NCBI GenBank assembly: GCA_934462825.1
Contig: CAKSIP010000002.1
Location: 1 to 64,000, forward strand
Reading direction: 5' to 3'
Source: an uncultured Eubacteriales bacterium
Lineage (GTDB): Bacteria; Bacillota; Clostridia; Oscillospirales; CAG-272
Length of the DNA: 64,000 bases
Position 1 is the first letter of the stretch, and the number at the start of each line of letters is the position of its first letter. The notes under the pieces were generated by a model. That model was not told the DNA's origin, searched no databases, and was given only the letters and a program-made list of their open reading frames with translations. The position numbers and the translations under genes were made by a program. Below, piece after piece: positions 51,491 to 60,812 of the stretch.

Positions 51491-52426
51491 ATGAAAAAAA
51501 AGCATACCGCACTTCTCTCGCTCGTTCTTTGCCTTTGCCTTCTGCTTCCCATGCCGACGCTTTTTTCGGGCTGCGGCAAAAAGGACGCGGGCGAGGGAAC
51601 CAAGCTGAGCTTTTCGGAGGCGGTTTCCTTCGATACCATTAAAAAGCTGAATGGAAAAACCGTTGCTATCGTCGGGTATATGGCCACCCTGTCGCCCGTG
51701 AGCGGGGAATTTATGTACCTGATGAACCTGCCGTACCAATCCTGCCCCTTCTGCAAGCCCAACAGCACCGAGCTGACCAACACCATGGCCGTGTACGCGC
51801 CCAAGGGGAAGAAATTCACCTTCACCGATCAGGCCGTTCGCGTGACCGGACGGATAGAAGTGGGCGACTTTACCGACAATTACGGGTATAAGTACAATTA
51901 CCGGATTGTGGACGCGGAGGTCGCGGTTGTGGATTTGAGCAGCGCCGAGAACGAAATGCTGGCGCTTTGGTATTCGGTGGCGTCGGACGGCGTGGTGACC
52001 GCGATTAACGATATGTTCAATTATGTGTACTTTGTCTGCAATTGGCCGGAATATTGCGTCAAGGACAAAAACGGCAAAATCGCCTATTACCTCTACCCCA
52101 AGGACGTGGAGCGGTATCTGGCCGATACCGGCGTCAACGGATACGCCGATAAGGCGGCGCCCGAGTATTTCCCCGGCCTTGCCCGCCGGATTCGCGGCAT
52201 CAGCTCGGATAAGCTGGAGGATCTGGTGGCGCTGACGGAGGCGGCACAGGTGCTGGAGCAAAAGGCGCTGGCGGAGCTGCGCGCGAAAAATTATACCTCG
52301 GCGCCGGCGGCCGATGTGGGCGGCGGAGAGCTGAAATATACGCTGACCAACGGGGAGGCGCTCTTGGCGGAATACAACGTCCTGTACGACAAGTATCTGG
52401 CCTGGATCGCCAAGTGGGAAGTGTAA
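51491..52426 (+). CDS. Lipoprotein associated with the His-rich ABC transporter
   Basis: A 311-residue protein whose signal peptide ends in the lipobox FSGC. The mature part has LNGKTVAIVGYMATLSP and NLPYQSCPFCKP, similar in layout to DUF3299-type OB-like domains, which in proteobacteria occur near LolD/FtsX-type zinc-linked ABC genes (recalled, not checked). The CPFC pair could be a redox or metal site. The second half is helical and ends KYLAWIAKWEV. It lies 99 bp downstream of the permease gene and is followed by a terminator, so it is the third member of the operon. Confidence 0.7.
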   Translation: MKKKHTALLSLVLCLCLLLPMPTLFSGCGKKDAGEGTKLSFSEAVSFDTIKKLNGKTVAIVGYMATLSPVSGEFMYLMNLPYQSCPFCKPNSTELTNTMAVYAPKGKKFTFTDQAVRVTGRIEVGDFTDNYGYKYNYRIVDAEVAVVDLSSAENEMLALWYSVASDGVVTAINDMFNYVYFVCNWPEYCVKDKNGKIAYYLYPKDVERYLADTGVNGYADKAAPEYFPGLARRIRGISSDKLEDLVALTEAAQVLEQKALAELRAKNYTSAPAADVGGGELKYTLTNGEALLAEYNVLYDKYLAWIAKWEV

Positions 52427-52452
52427 TTTCTACCTATTTTAATATTATACTT

Positions 52453-52480
52453 AGGGGCAGCGATTTCGCAGGCCCCTTTC
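52453..52480 (+). terminator. Terminator of the ABC-lipoprotein operon
   Basis: AGGGGC, 13-nt loop, GCCCCT and TTC. The stem is short, and read-through into the next gene is possible. Confidence 0.6.
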
Positions 52481-52515
52481 GTTCCATCATATTTTAAAAA
52501 ATATTCAATAAAGCC

Positions 52516-52544
52516 TTGACAACCATGGGAGACTGTGATAAAAT
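52516..52544 (+). promoter_or_regulatory. Promoter of the giant Cys-repeat protein gene
   Basis: TTGACA (52516-52521), 17-bp spacer, TAAAAT (52539-52544). It gives a leader of about 135 nt. Confidence 0.82.
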
Positions 52545-52684
52545 ATAAAATACAAATTGGGAATCTGTCCTCACTGCGCCCAAAAGCGGAAAAGGCGGAG
52601 TCCGGTTTGGCTTCCGGAGAGCCGAAAGGCCCATTCGGCAAAGGAAACGAAACCCGAACAAAATTTTTATTAGCGGAGGAGATT

Positions 52685-55600
52685 ATGAGAAAGTTTTCAA
52701 CAAAGCTCATGGCAGTGGTGCTGACGATCATCATGATTGTCGGAACCTGTCTTCCTGCTTTCGCAGTAGACAAGTGCCGTCATGAGCATGCAACACAGGA
52801 GGGTGCGCCTGTAGCTGCGACCTGTTCGCAGAACGGTTATACCCCCTACTATTGTAGTGATTGTAACAAGCATATCTTGAAGGATATTACTGCGAAAGAT
52901 GACACCAAGCACAGTTTCGTGGAAACCGGACGGTTGAATGCAACCTGCACCGAGGACGGTTACGTGGATTATGAGTGCGAGTGGTGCCACACCACCAAGA
53001 GAGATGTGCTGGCGGCCGCAGAGAGTGGTCACAATTATGAGGAAACCGCTCGTGTAGACGCAACCTGCACCACAGCAGGAAGCGTTACATATACCTGCTC
53101 TGCTTGCGGTGACGTAAAAGTCACAGAGATTGCAGCGACCGGCCACAATTACGAAACGGTAACCGAACCGACCTGCACGGTCGATGGCTCCAAGAAGTGC
53201 TCGAACTGCGGCGACGTTCAGGCGATTCCCGCTGCAGGACATGAGTATGTCGCTGACAGAGAAAACCCCGAAACCGTACTGCCCGAGGGTACTTGCAAAG
53301 ACGGCGAGATGGTCTATAAGTGCCTGCACTGCACAGCTTCCTACAAAGTGAAGATCAAGGCAGAGGGCACACACACCCTTGTCGAAGTGGCTGAAGTTCC
53401 TCCGACCTGCTCCGCAGCCGGTACAAGAGCGCATTGGCTCTGCACCGTTTGCGGAAATAAATTCCTGGATGCGGCCGGCACAACCTTTGCTACGGCGGCT
53501 GCTTTGGAAATTGCCAAGCTGCCCCATACGCCCGGCGCTCCGGCAACCTGCACAAATCCTCAGACCTGCACCGTTTGCGGTGAATTGGTTTACGGAGCAC
53601 TCGGTCATACCGAGGTGATTATCCCCGCCGTTCCCGCTACCTGCACCTCCGTCGGATATACCGAAGGCAAGAAGTGCTCGGTTTGCGACACCATCCTTGT
53701 GGCTCCCGTGGAAGTTGAAAAGCTGGAGCACACATGGGATGCAGGCGCTGTAACACAGGCTCCTACCTGCTCCACCGAAGGCGTGAAGCTGTTCACCTGC
53801 ACCGTTTGCGGTGAAACCAAGGAAGTCGCCATTCCCACCACAGAGGGCGGCCATATCATCGAGGACAGCTATGAGGCTCCTACCTGCACACTGAACGGCC
53901 ACCACATCAGATATTGCCGTCTGTGCGACTACGTTGAATCTAAAGAAATCCTTCCGGCTCTCGGACATGATACAGAGCACAAGCTGCCTTTCGACAAGAT
54001 TGAGCCGACCTGCTCTGCTCCCGGTCGTGCCGCAGGATCTGCTTGCCCGCGTTGCGGCGAAGTGATTGAAGGCGGCGAAACCCTTCCCGTTCTTCCTCAT
54101 GCTTATAATGAAGGCGTAATAACCACTCCCGCTACCTGCACGACAGCCGGCGAAAAGACGTTTACCTGCACGGCTTGCGGCAATACCAAGATCGAAGTTG
54201 TGGAGGCTCTGGGACACAGCTACTCCGCTTGGACGGTTGTTACCGAAGCAACCTGCACACTCGACGGTTCTCAGACCCGCACCTGCACGGTTTGCGGCGA
54301 TGTTGACACCGAGACAATTCCGGCTCTCGGCCATACCGAGCTGGTTCAGCTGACAAAGCCCGCTACCTGCGTGGCAGGCGGCTATGACTACATGGGCTGC
54401 GACAGATGTAAAGAAATGCTCGGAAGCAAGGTTCCCGGCACAGAGACACCGATTGATCCCATCAACGGTCATAACCTTGTGATCTCGGCCGTAACAAGAC
54501 CGGCTACCTGCCAGCGTAAGGGTGAAGTCGTTACGTACTGCACACTTTGCGATGCCAAGGATATTATCCTCCTGACCGACAAGGATCCCAACAATCACGT
54601 TTGGGATGCTGGTACCCTTGTGGATAACTGCGAAGAAGGTAAAGTGGTTAAGCACACTTGCCCCTGCGGCGCTGTTAGCTACGACGAAGAAACCCGCGAA
54701 CGTGCCCCCGGCCACAACTATGGCGAATGGACAGTAACCTCTCCCGCTACTTGCGTTGGTAACGGCTCTCGTCAGCGTATTTGCGAAAACGACGCAAGCC
54801 ATATTGAAACGGAAGAAATTCCCGCTACGGGCCATACCTATGGTGATTGGGAAGTCGTTACAGCGGCTACCTGCACAACCGCCGGCCTGAAAAAGCACAC
54901 CTGCACCGTTTGCCTTGCCGTAGAGACGGAACCCATTGAAGCTTTGGGACATGACTATGGCGAATGGATCGTCACGACTCCGGCTACCTGCACCGTTGCC
55001 GGCTCCAGAGAGCGCACCTGCACGCGTTGCAGCGATGTTGACACCGAGACGATTCCGGCTCTTGGCCATGTTTGGGGAACCGAATATACCGTTACCCTTC
55101 CCGCAACCTGCGTTGCAACCGGTTTGCGGCATCTGACTTGCACCGTTTGCGGTGACGCAGGCGCAGACGAAATCATCCCGATTGATGATGAATCGCATAC
55201 CATCGGAACTCTGATTGAAGTTCTCAGACCTGCCTCCTGCAAGGATAATTCTCTCAAACGCTATTACTGCGCAGATTGCGGTAAGGACTTTACCGTAACC
55301 GGCAATGATAAATTGCCTCATGAGTGGAATGCCGGCGAAGTAACCCTGGCTCCTACCTGTGAAGCAACCGGTGTAAAAACCTTCACCTGCAACAACTGCG
55401 GTGATACAAAGACCGAAGACATCCTCGCTACCGGCCACACCTACGGCACATTGATTGCCAAGGTTGACGCAACCTGCGTGGATACCGGCTTTGCCGCTCA
55501 CTATAAGTGCGAGGCTTGCGGAAAACTGTTTGATGAAACTTTCGTTGAAAAGACGGAGGCAGAGCTTACCCTTGCTGCTCTCGGTCACACCTTTACCGTG

Positions 55601-57529
55601 ACGGTAGCCGGAACGCCTGCAACCTGCACGGATACCGGAATTAAAGATCACTTCAAATGCTCGGTTTGCGAAGCACTCGGTCTTGCAGATGCATCCGGCG
55701 TTGTAACCGCTGTTGAGGAAGCCGATCTTGTGCTTGCGGCTCTCGGCCATACACCCGGCGCAGCCGCTACCTGCACAACGGCACAGTTCTGTACCGTTTG
55801 CAGCGTGGAATTGGCTCCCGCTACCGGCCACACGCTGGTACATCATGACGCAAAGCCCGCCACTTGCACAACCCCCGGTTGGGACGCTTATGATACCTGC
55901 GAAAACTGCGACTACTCTACCCTTGTAAACCTTCCCGCTCTCGGCCATGAACCGCTGGAAACCATTGTGGTTCCCGGCACCTGCACCAGCTACGGCTTTA
56001 CGCTCCATGTTTGCCCGCGTTGCCTTGAAACGCTCAAGTGGACGGAAGATCCCGCTGATGTAGACTTCGGCTACGACGTTGCCGGCGTGTTCGGCATTAC
56101 CATTGATACCTTTACTCCCGCTACCGGCCACCACTTCACGAAGGAAGTTATCGTTACTCCCGCAACCTGCACCGAAAACGGACTCAAGAAGTTCGTTTGC
56201 GTAGACTGCGACGAAGTGGAAATGATCGACGGCGAAGAGCATACGGAAGTGCTTCCGGCTATCGGCCACGTCAATGTGGACGGCAAGCCCCTGGTGGAAG
56301 GACGCACCTGCGAAGAATGGAAGGAAGCCGGCTTTACCGCCGCTGACCTGTTGGATGCCACCAAGCATGTTTGCGCAAACTGCGGCAACACCATTGCCTT
56401 CACGCACACAGACATGACGGATGAGTACTTTGAGGAAGGCTGTGGCGAGTGGAACTTCTACGTTCACAGATGTAACGGTTGCGGTATCGTAAACTATGAA
56501 ATCGACGCAGAAAAGAACCCGGATCATGATTGGCAGACCGTTACCGAAGCAGCTACCTGCTCCGCAACCGGTAAGACCTACGAAAAGTGCTCGCATTGCG
56601 GCGAAATTCGTAACGAAGTGATCCTTGACATTGATCCCGACGCTCACAACTATGAGCTTGTTAACACTCTGCCAGCAACCTGCACAGAAGCAAAGGTTCT
56701 GACCTACAAGTGCACCCTGTGCGAGCACGAAAAGACAGAGACAGACGGCAATCCTCTCGGCCATGAAGAAGTTCTTGATACGGAAAACAGCGTGGCTGCT
56801 ACCTACCTGACAGAGGGCGTCAATGTTTTCAAGTGCTCTCGTTGCGACATCGAGCTCAGACGCGAAACCATTGCTAAGACAACCGGAATGTTCCTCTCCT
56901 TCGACGTTGTGAACCCCTATGGCGGAAACTTCGTAAACACCGGATATGTGGACATTAAGGTTATGATGACAGCTTCCGAGGTCGGCGTATCTGACTTCCA
57001 GCTGACCATCAACTATGATAAGACCAAGGTGGCTCCTGTCGGACTTGTCGGAGCTTCCGATGATGTGAAGTTTGACACCACCAGAGGCGGTGGCAACGAC
57101 GGTCAGTTCGACGTGTTCTCTTTGAACAACAAGAAGGTTGATACAACCATCAACGGCGAAAAGGCATTGTATGTTACCATTCGTTTCCAGATCCTTAAGG
57201 ATGCCTACAGCACCGGCACGACGGCCTCGACCGCAGACTTCTCTGTGGCAGCTGTTATCTGCAAGAACAAGGACGGCGCAGAAATCGCTGTTGCCTCCGG
57301 CGCTATCGATTCGATCAATATTGTTAAGCTCGGTTGCCTTACCGGCGATCTTAGCGGTCAGATCACGGTCAACGACCTCCGTCTGATGAACCTGATCATC
57401 TTTGAAGGTGCCGCTTACAAAGCAGAAGCAGACATTGATAAGGACGGCGAAATCACATATGAAGACCTGGTTGCTCTCCAGCGCCTGATTATTCATGAGA
57501 TTTCGTACGAAGAAATGATCAGCGCTTAA
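52685..57529 (+). CDS. Giant secreted protein: ~32 Cys/His repeats, cohesin-like domain, dockerin-like domain
   Basis: ATG 52685 follows GGAGG and begins a signal peptide (MRKFSTKLMAVVLTIIMIV to AFA). Residues about 30-1395 are about 32 repeats of roughly 40 residues with the pattern (A/P)TC-x3-G-x4-C-x2-C-x8-15-GH: three Cys and one His, kept in nearly every copy, which suits one metal per repeat. Residues about 1399-1545 resemble a cohesin fold (VDIKVMMTASEVGVSDFQLTINYD is split as VDIKVMMTA and FQLTINYD). Residues 1552-1605 are a dockerin-like pair of EF-type loops; the second (DIDKDGEITYEDL) is canonical, the first (DLSGQITVNDL) is degenerate. Codons are less GC-rich than in neighbours, perhaps from high expression or transfer. 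The next gene is 31 bp downstream. Confidence 0.88.
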   Translation: MRKFSTKLMAVVLTIIMIVGTCLPAFAVDKCRHEHATQEGAPVAATCSQNGYTPYYCSDCNKHILKDITAKDDTKHSFVETGRLNATCTEDGYVDYECEWCHTTKRDVLAAAESGHNYEETARVDATCTTAGSVTYTCSACGDVKVTEIAATGHNYETVTEPTCTVDGSKKCSNCGDVQAIPAAGHEYVADRENPETVLPEGTCKDGEMVYKCLHCTASYKVKIKAEGTHTLVEVAEVPPTCSAAGTRAHWLCTVCGNKFLDAAGTTFATAAALEIAKLPHTPGAPATCTNPQTCTVCGELVYGALGHTEVIIPAVPATCTSVGYTEGKKCSVCDTILVAPVEVEKLEHTWDAGAVTQAPTCSTEGVKLFTCTVCGETKEVAIPTTEGGHIIEDSYEAPTCTLNGHHIRYCRLCDYVESKEILPALGHDTEHKLPFDKIEPTCSAPGRAAGSACPRCGEVIEGGETLPVLPHAYNEGVITTPATCTTAGEKTFTCTACGNTKIEVVEALGHSYSAWTVVTEATCTLDGSQTRTCTVCGDVDTETIPALGHTELVQLTKPATCVAGGYDYMGCDRCKEMLGSKVPGTETPIDPINGHNLVISAVTRPATCQRKGEVVTYCTLCDAKDIILLTDKDPNNHVWDAGTLVDNCEEGKVVKHTCPCGAVSYDEETRERAPGHNYGEWTVTSPATCVGNGSRQRICENDASHIETEEIPATGHTYGDWEVVTAATCTTAGLKKHTCTVCLAVETEPIEALGHDYGEWIVTTPATCTVAGSRERTCTRCSDVDTETIPALGHVWGTEYTVTLPATCVATGLRHLTCTVCGDAGADEIIPIDDESHTIGTLIEVLRPASCKDNSLKRYYCADCGKDFTVTGNDKLPHEWNAGEVTLAPTCEATGVKTFTCNNCGDTKTEDILATGHTYGTLIAKVDATCVDTGFAAHYKCEACGKLFDETFVEKTEAELTLAALGHTFTVTVAGTPATCTDTGIKDHFKCSVCEALGLADASGVVTAVEEADLVLAALGHTPGAAATCTTAQFCTVCSVELAPATGHTLVHHDAKPATCTTPGWDAYDTCENCDYSTLVNLPALGHEPLETIVVPGTCTSYGFTLHVCPRCLETLKWTEDPADVDFGYDVAGVFGITIDTFTPATGHHFTKEVIVTPATCTENGLKKFVCVDCDEVEMIDGEEHTEVLPAIGHVNVDGKPLVEGRTCEEWKEAGFTAADLLDATKHVCANCGNTIAFTHTDMTDEYFEEGCGEWNFYVHRCNGCGIVNYEIDAEKNPDHDWQTVTEAATCSATGKTYEKCSHCGEIRNEVILDIDPDAHNYELVNTLPATCTEAKVLTYKCTLCEHEKTETDGNPLGHEEVLDTENSVAATYLTEGVNVFKCSRCDIELRRETIAKTTGMFLSFDVVNPYGGNFVNTGYVDIKVMMTASEVGVSDFQLTINYDKTKVAPVGLVGASDDVKFDTTRGGGNDGQFDVFSLNNKKVDTTINGEKALYVTIRFQILKDAYSTGTTASTADFSVAAVICKNKDGAEIAVASGAIDSINIVKLGCLTGDLSGQITVNDLRLMNLIIFEGAAYKAEADIDKDGEITYEDLVALQRLIIHEISYEEMISA

Positions 57530-57560
57530 ACAAAATAGAGAAGCGTTACGAGGTAAGAAC

Positions 57561-59369
57561 ATGCGGATAAAACGTACAGCGTTATTGATACTTTTGTCTG
57601 CTATTCTGACTGTATTCTCGGTTGGCTATATCGTCGCCGCAGAAGACGCTCCGTTGAATATAGCAGTGGAGGTCTCGGCCTCCACTGCTGTTTCAAAGGA
57701 TCCGGTTATTGCCATTAAACCCGGCGATTCCTTTGATGTCAGTATAGCAGTTACATCCAACCCCGGCGTGGCCGGATTGACTTTCTATGTACAGTACGAT
57801 TCCAAGGCCATAGAGCCTGTCGTGGACGAAAGCGGAAAGCCCGTTTACACCAGCGGCTCGGTCTTTGCTACACCGGCCAAAGTTAAAATTCAGACGCAAG
57901 CAGACGGAACCTCCAGCGTATATTATAACAATGGATGGAAAATCGGTGATTTTAACTCCGAAGAAACCGGGCATTTGATCACCTTTTCTTTCCGCGCTAA
58001 GGAAGCGTTTGACGGAAACACTACACTGAACGTGCAGTGCAGCAAGAAATATGTAATGGCGGCTGATGCAACGGGCAATCCGAAGGCAACGGTACCGGTT
58101 ACGGTGGAGAAAGGCGACCGGAACATAGCCATTCACAACTTTGATGCAGGCGTTGTCAGCGCACCGACTTGTACCGAGGTGGGTTGCACCACATACACCT
58201 GCGGAAGCTGCGGTCAGACGGTCGTTACCAATGAGGTAGCCGCCACCGGCCATGCTTATGGAGCTTCGACCTATACCTGGAGCGATGATTTTACGCATTG
58301 CACCGCCGAGCGTGTTTGCGCAAACGACAGCACACACGTAGAGCGTGAAGAAGTGCAGGCGCAGGTAACCTATGAGGCCGCGACCTGCGGAGGCCCCGGA
58401 ACCAAAATTTACACCGCTGTCTTTACAAACTCTGCCTTTGAAACACAGACCAAGACAGAATCCGTTCCGGTCATGGATCATGTGTGGGACGTTCCGACGT
58501 ACACGTGGAACGAGGATCACACCCAATGCACGGCTAAGCGCGTTTGCAAAACCGACGCAAGCCATGTGGAAGAAGAAACCGTAACGGCAAGCTACCAAGT
58601 GACGACGGCTCCGAAGTGCGAGACAGTCGGTGAGGGAAGCTACACGACGGCCGCTTTCACCAATGCCGCTTTTGTAAAACAGATTTATAAGGAAGAAATT
58701 CCCGCTACCGGACATACCTACGGCGATCTGATCGCCGAGGTGAAACCCACCTGCGAGACGACCGGCTTTGCCGCACACTATAAGTGTTCGGCTTGCAACA
58801 AGCTGTTTGACGCCGATAAGGCCGAAAAGACCGAAGCAGAGCTTACGATTGCCGCTACCGGACATACCTACGGCGATCTGATCGCCGAGGTGAAACCCAC
58901 CTGCGAGGCGACCGGCTTTGCCGCACACTATAAGTGCTCGGCTTGCAACAAGCTGTTTGACGCCGATAAGGCCGAAAAGACCGAGGCCGATCTTACGATT
59001 GCCGCTGCCGGCCATACCTACGGCGACCTGATTGCCGAGGTAAAGGCAACCTGCGAGACATCCGGCTTTGCCGCACACTATAAGTGCTCGGCTTGCAACA
59101 AGCTGTTTGACGCCGATAAGGCCGAAAAGACCGAAGCAGAGCTTACGATTGCCGCTACCGGCCATACGCCTGTAAAGGATGAAGCCAAGGCGCCGACGTT
59201 GTTCAAAACCGGCCTGACCGAAGGCTCGCATTGCTCGGTTTGTGAAAAGGTGCTGACTGCACAACAGATGGTCGCCAAGAAGTCGCCTGTTTGGGTGATT
59301 CTGATCGTCGTTTTGGTGGTCGCCGCCGGAGCCGCCGCCGCCTTCTTTGTTCTGAAGAAAAAACGGTAA
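57561..59369 (+). CDS. Membrane-anchored partner: cohesin-like domain, Cys/His repeats, C-terminal helix
   Basis: A 602-residue protein. Signal peptide (residues 1-28); cohesin-like domain about 33-185 (IKPGDSFDVSIAV, VAGLTFYVQYDSKAIEPV, LITFSFRAKE). Cys/His repeats follow, first two of a variant type (HCTAERVC and QCTAKRVC, each then x4-5-H) and then three nearly identical 50-residue copies (GHTYGDLIAEVKPTC, HYKCSACNKLFD). A C-terminal transmembrane helix (VWVILIVVLVVAAGAAAAFF) ends in KKKR. It is in operon with the giant protein. The inferred role is to hold the dockerin of the secreted protein, or of others, at the cell surface. Confidence 0.85.
   Translation: MRIKRTALLILLSAILTVFSVGYIVAAEDAPLNIAVEVSASTAVSKDPVIAIKPGDSFDVSIAVTSNPGVAGLTFYVQYDSKAIEPVVDESGKPVYTSGSVFATPAKVKIQTQADGTSSVYYNNGWKIGDFNSEETGHLITFSFRAKEAFDGNTTLNVQCSKKYVMAADATGNPKATVPVTVEKGDRNIAIHNFDAGVVSAPTCTEVGCTTYTCGSCGQTVVTNEVAATGHAYGASTYTWSDDFTHCTAERVCANDSTHVEREEVQAQVTYEAATCGGPGTKIYTAVFTNSAFETQTKTESVPVMDHVWDVPTYTWNEDHTQCTAKRVCKTDASHVEEETVTASYQVTTAPKCETVGEGSYTTAAFTNAAFVKQIYKEEIPATGHTYGDLIAEVKPTCETTGFAAHYKCSACNKLFDADKAEKTEAELTIAATGHTYGDLIAEVKPTCEATGFAAHYKCSACNKLFDADKAEKTEADLTIAAAGHTYGDLIAEVKATCETSGFAAHYKCSACNKLFDADKAEKTEAELTIAATGHTPVKDEAKAPTLFKTGLTEGSHCSVCEKVLTAQQMVAKKSPVWVILIVVLVVAAGAAAAFFVLKKKR
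58711..59160 (+). repeat. Three tandem 150-bp repeats inside the anchored surface protein gene
   Basis: Copies begin at 58711, 58861 and 59011 and are more than 90% identical by eye. They encode 50-residue Cys/His units; the similarity implies recent expansion. Confidence 0.93.
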
Positions 59370-59458
59370 GACAGGCGAAAGCCGAGACACCCGCCCGCGT
59401 CGGTGACGTCCCTTTGGACGGGACGTGCCTTCGTTAGCGGAAGAATCTTAAATTTTCA

Positions 59459-59508
59459 GGAGCGATTCAGCGCTTCCCACGGGAAGCACTTGGATCGCTC
59501 CTTTTTTT
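59459..59508 (+). terminator. Terminator of the surface protein operon
   Basis: A long stem, GGAGCGAT with ATCGCTCC and an inner GCTTCCC/GGGAAGC, is followed by seven T residues. A smaller hairpin (ACGTCCC/GGGACGT) precedes it at 59406-59425. Confidence 0.92.
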
Positions 59509-59514
59509 CGTCGT

Positions 59515-59790
59515 TTTTTGCCCGCGCGCCTTTTGCGCCGCTTTTTGCACAGCTTCTGTGTTTTTGCCGCGCGGGTTTTGTGTTGTTTGCCCGCACAGGG
59601 TTTGTGTCGCATTTGCCCGCACAGGTTCTGCGCCATTTTTGCCCGCGCGGGTTCTGTATTGCTTGCCCGCACGCCTTTTGTGCCGTTTTTTGCCCGGCTT
59701 CTGTGTTTTTGCCTGCACAGGGCTTGTATCGCATTTGCACACTCGGCTTTTGCGCTGTTTGCCCGATCGCTTCTGTGCGCCGCGCCCGAA
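59515..59790. repeat. Degenerate ~26-bp tandem repeat
   Basis: About ten copies of TTTTGCCCGCACAGG followed by CTTCTGTGCC-like sequence lie between the surface operon terminator and the next promoter. No gene is supported here; frames through it on both strands come from the repeat. Confidence 0.85.
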
Positions 59791-59860
59791 CCGCCCCGCG
59801 CGTGGCGCGCAAAAAAGCCCCCAAAAATCCGCGGCAAGGGCCGAGAAAATAAGAAGATAC

Positions 59861-59889
59861 TTGACAACCGATTAAAAAAAATGTATAAT
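59861..59889 (+). promoter_or_regulatory. Perfect sigma-A promoter of the phosphoribosyltransferase gene
   Basis: TTGACA (59861-59866), 17-bp spacer, TATAAT (59884-59889). Transcription should start near 59896, which rules out the ATG at 59895 as the translation start. Confidence 0.92.
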
Positions 59890-60032
59890 AAAAAATGAGT
59901 GAATATGTCCCCTGTGTCCGGAAGAATCCGTCCGGGCGACCGCTTTTTTGCCCCTTCGCGCCGCGCTTTGAGCGGCCGATCGGAACGAAAAAGGAAAAAA
60001 AGGAAGGGGAAGAAGAAAGGTATGTGAATTTT

Positions 60033-60668
60033 GTGAGTAAAAACGAAGGCGCCGCTACGGCCGCTCATAAACAGCTGTATTTTAAGATGAATATCGCCGG
60101 GTGCGAGCGCAAGCTCCCGCTGTGCCCGCTGACCGACGATCTGTACATTGGCGCGTTTGTCATTTTCGGCGATCCCGAACTGACAACGGCTTGCGCCAAA
60201 GAGCTTCTCAAACGTGCGCCGGCTTATGACTACATGATCTCGGCCGAGGCAAAGGGAATCCCGCTGGTGCATGAAATGGCTCGTCTGGCCGGCAACCAAA
60301 AATATATGCTGGCGCGCAAGGCCCATAAGCTCTATATGCCCGACGTTTTGGAGGTCAAGGTTCATTCTATCACGACCGCCAAGGAGCAGATGCTGTGCAT
60401 CGACAAAGAGGACGCCGCGCTGATGAAGGGCAAAAGAATTTTGATCGTGGACGATGTGGTTTCCACGGGAGAATCGCTGAAGGCGTTGGAAACCTTGGTG
60501 GAAAAAGCAGGCGGACACATTTGCGGCCGACTGACCATTCTGGCCGAGGGTGACGCACAGCAACGGGAAAACCTCCTGTATCTGGAAAAGCTGCCCCTGT
60601 TCCGCCGCGAAAAGGACGGAACCATGTCGATTCTCGGGGAAGCCAGCGGCGAGATTGTCAGCGAATGA
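60033..60668 (+). CDS. Phosphoribosyltransferase, adenine phosphoribosyltransferase-like
   Basis: A type I phosphoribosyltransferase of about 211 residues with the PRPP-binding loop ILIVDDVVSTGES (about 135-147) and a preceding AEAKGIPLVHEMA segment like that of Apt and xanthine enzymes. It probably joins a purine base to PRPP in salvage, but the hood region differs from typical Apt, so the base is not certain. Start: a longer frame from 59895 begins at the predicted transcription start. GTG 60033 (12 nt after AGAAAGG) or GTG 60024 (3 nt after it) are the realistic choices. Confidence 0.78.
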   Translation: MSKNEGAATAAHKQLYFKMNIAGCERKLPLCPLTDDLYIGAFVIFGDPELTTACAKELLKRAPAYDYMISAEAKGIPLVHEMARLAGNQKYMLARKAHKLYMPDVLEVKVHSITTAKEQMLCIDKEDAALMKGKRILIVDDVVSTGESLKALETLVEKAGGHICGRLTILAEGDAQQRENLLYLEKLPLFRREKDGTMSILGEASGEIVSE

Positions 60669-60812
60669 CCGCCGCGATGGCACGTCTTGCCCCCCGCGCC
60701 CCTTTGGAAAAGGCGCGCCCCGGCACAGGCGGAATCGAACGGAAGCGTGAAGCGTGTCTCTTTGGCAAGGAAATGAAGGGCCAAAGAAGAAAGAAAGGAA
60801 GAAAGAAAGACC

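Noticed and set aside
52697..57562. 1621-codon open frame antisense to the giant Cys-repeat gene
   Set aside because: It has no ribosome binding site or promoter, and it lacks stops because the sense repeat is regular and its codon choice avoids the antisense stops. The sense strand has a signal peptide and clear domains.
59895..60032. Upstream ATG start of the phosphoribosyltransferase
   Set aside because: It lies at the predicted transcription start of a perfect promoter, so it could not have a ribosome binding site.
60669..60812. T-box leader before aspS
   Set aside because: I see no T-box sequence, specifier loop or antiterminator/terminator pair; the short gap is only purine rich.
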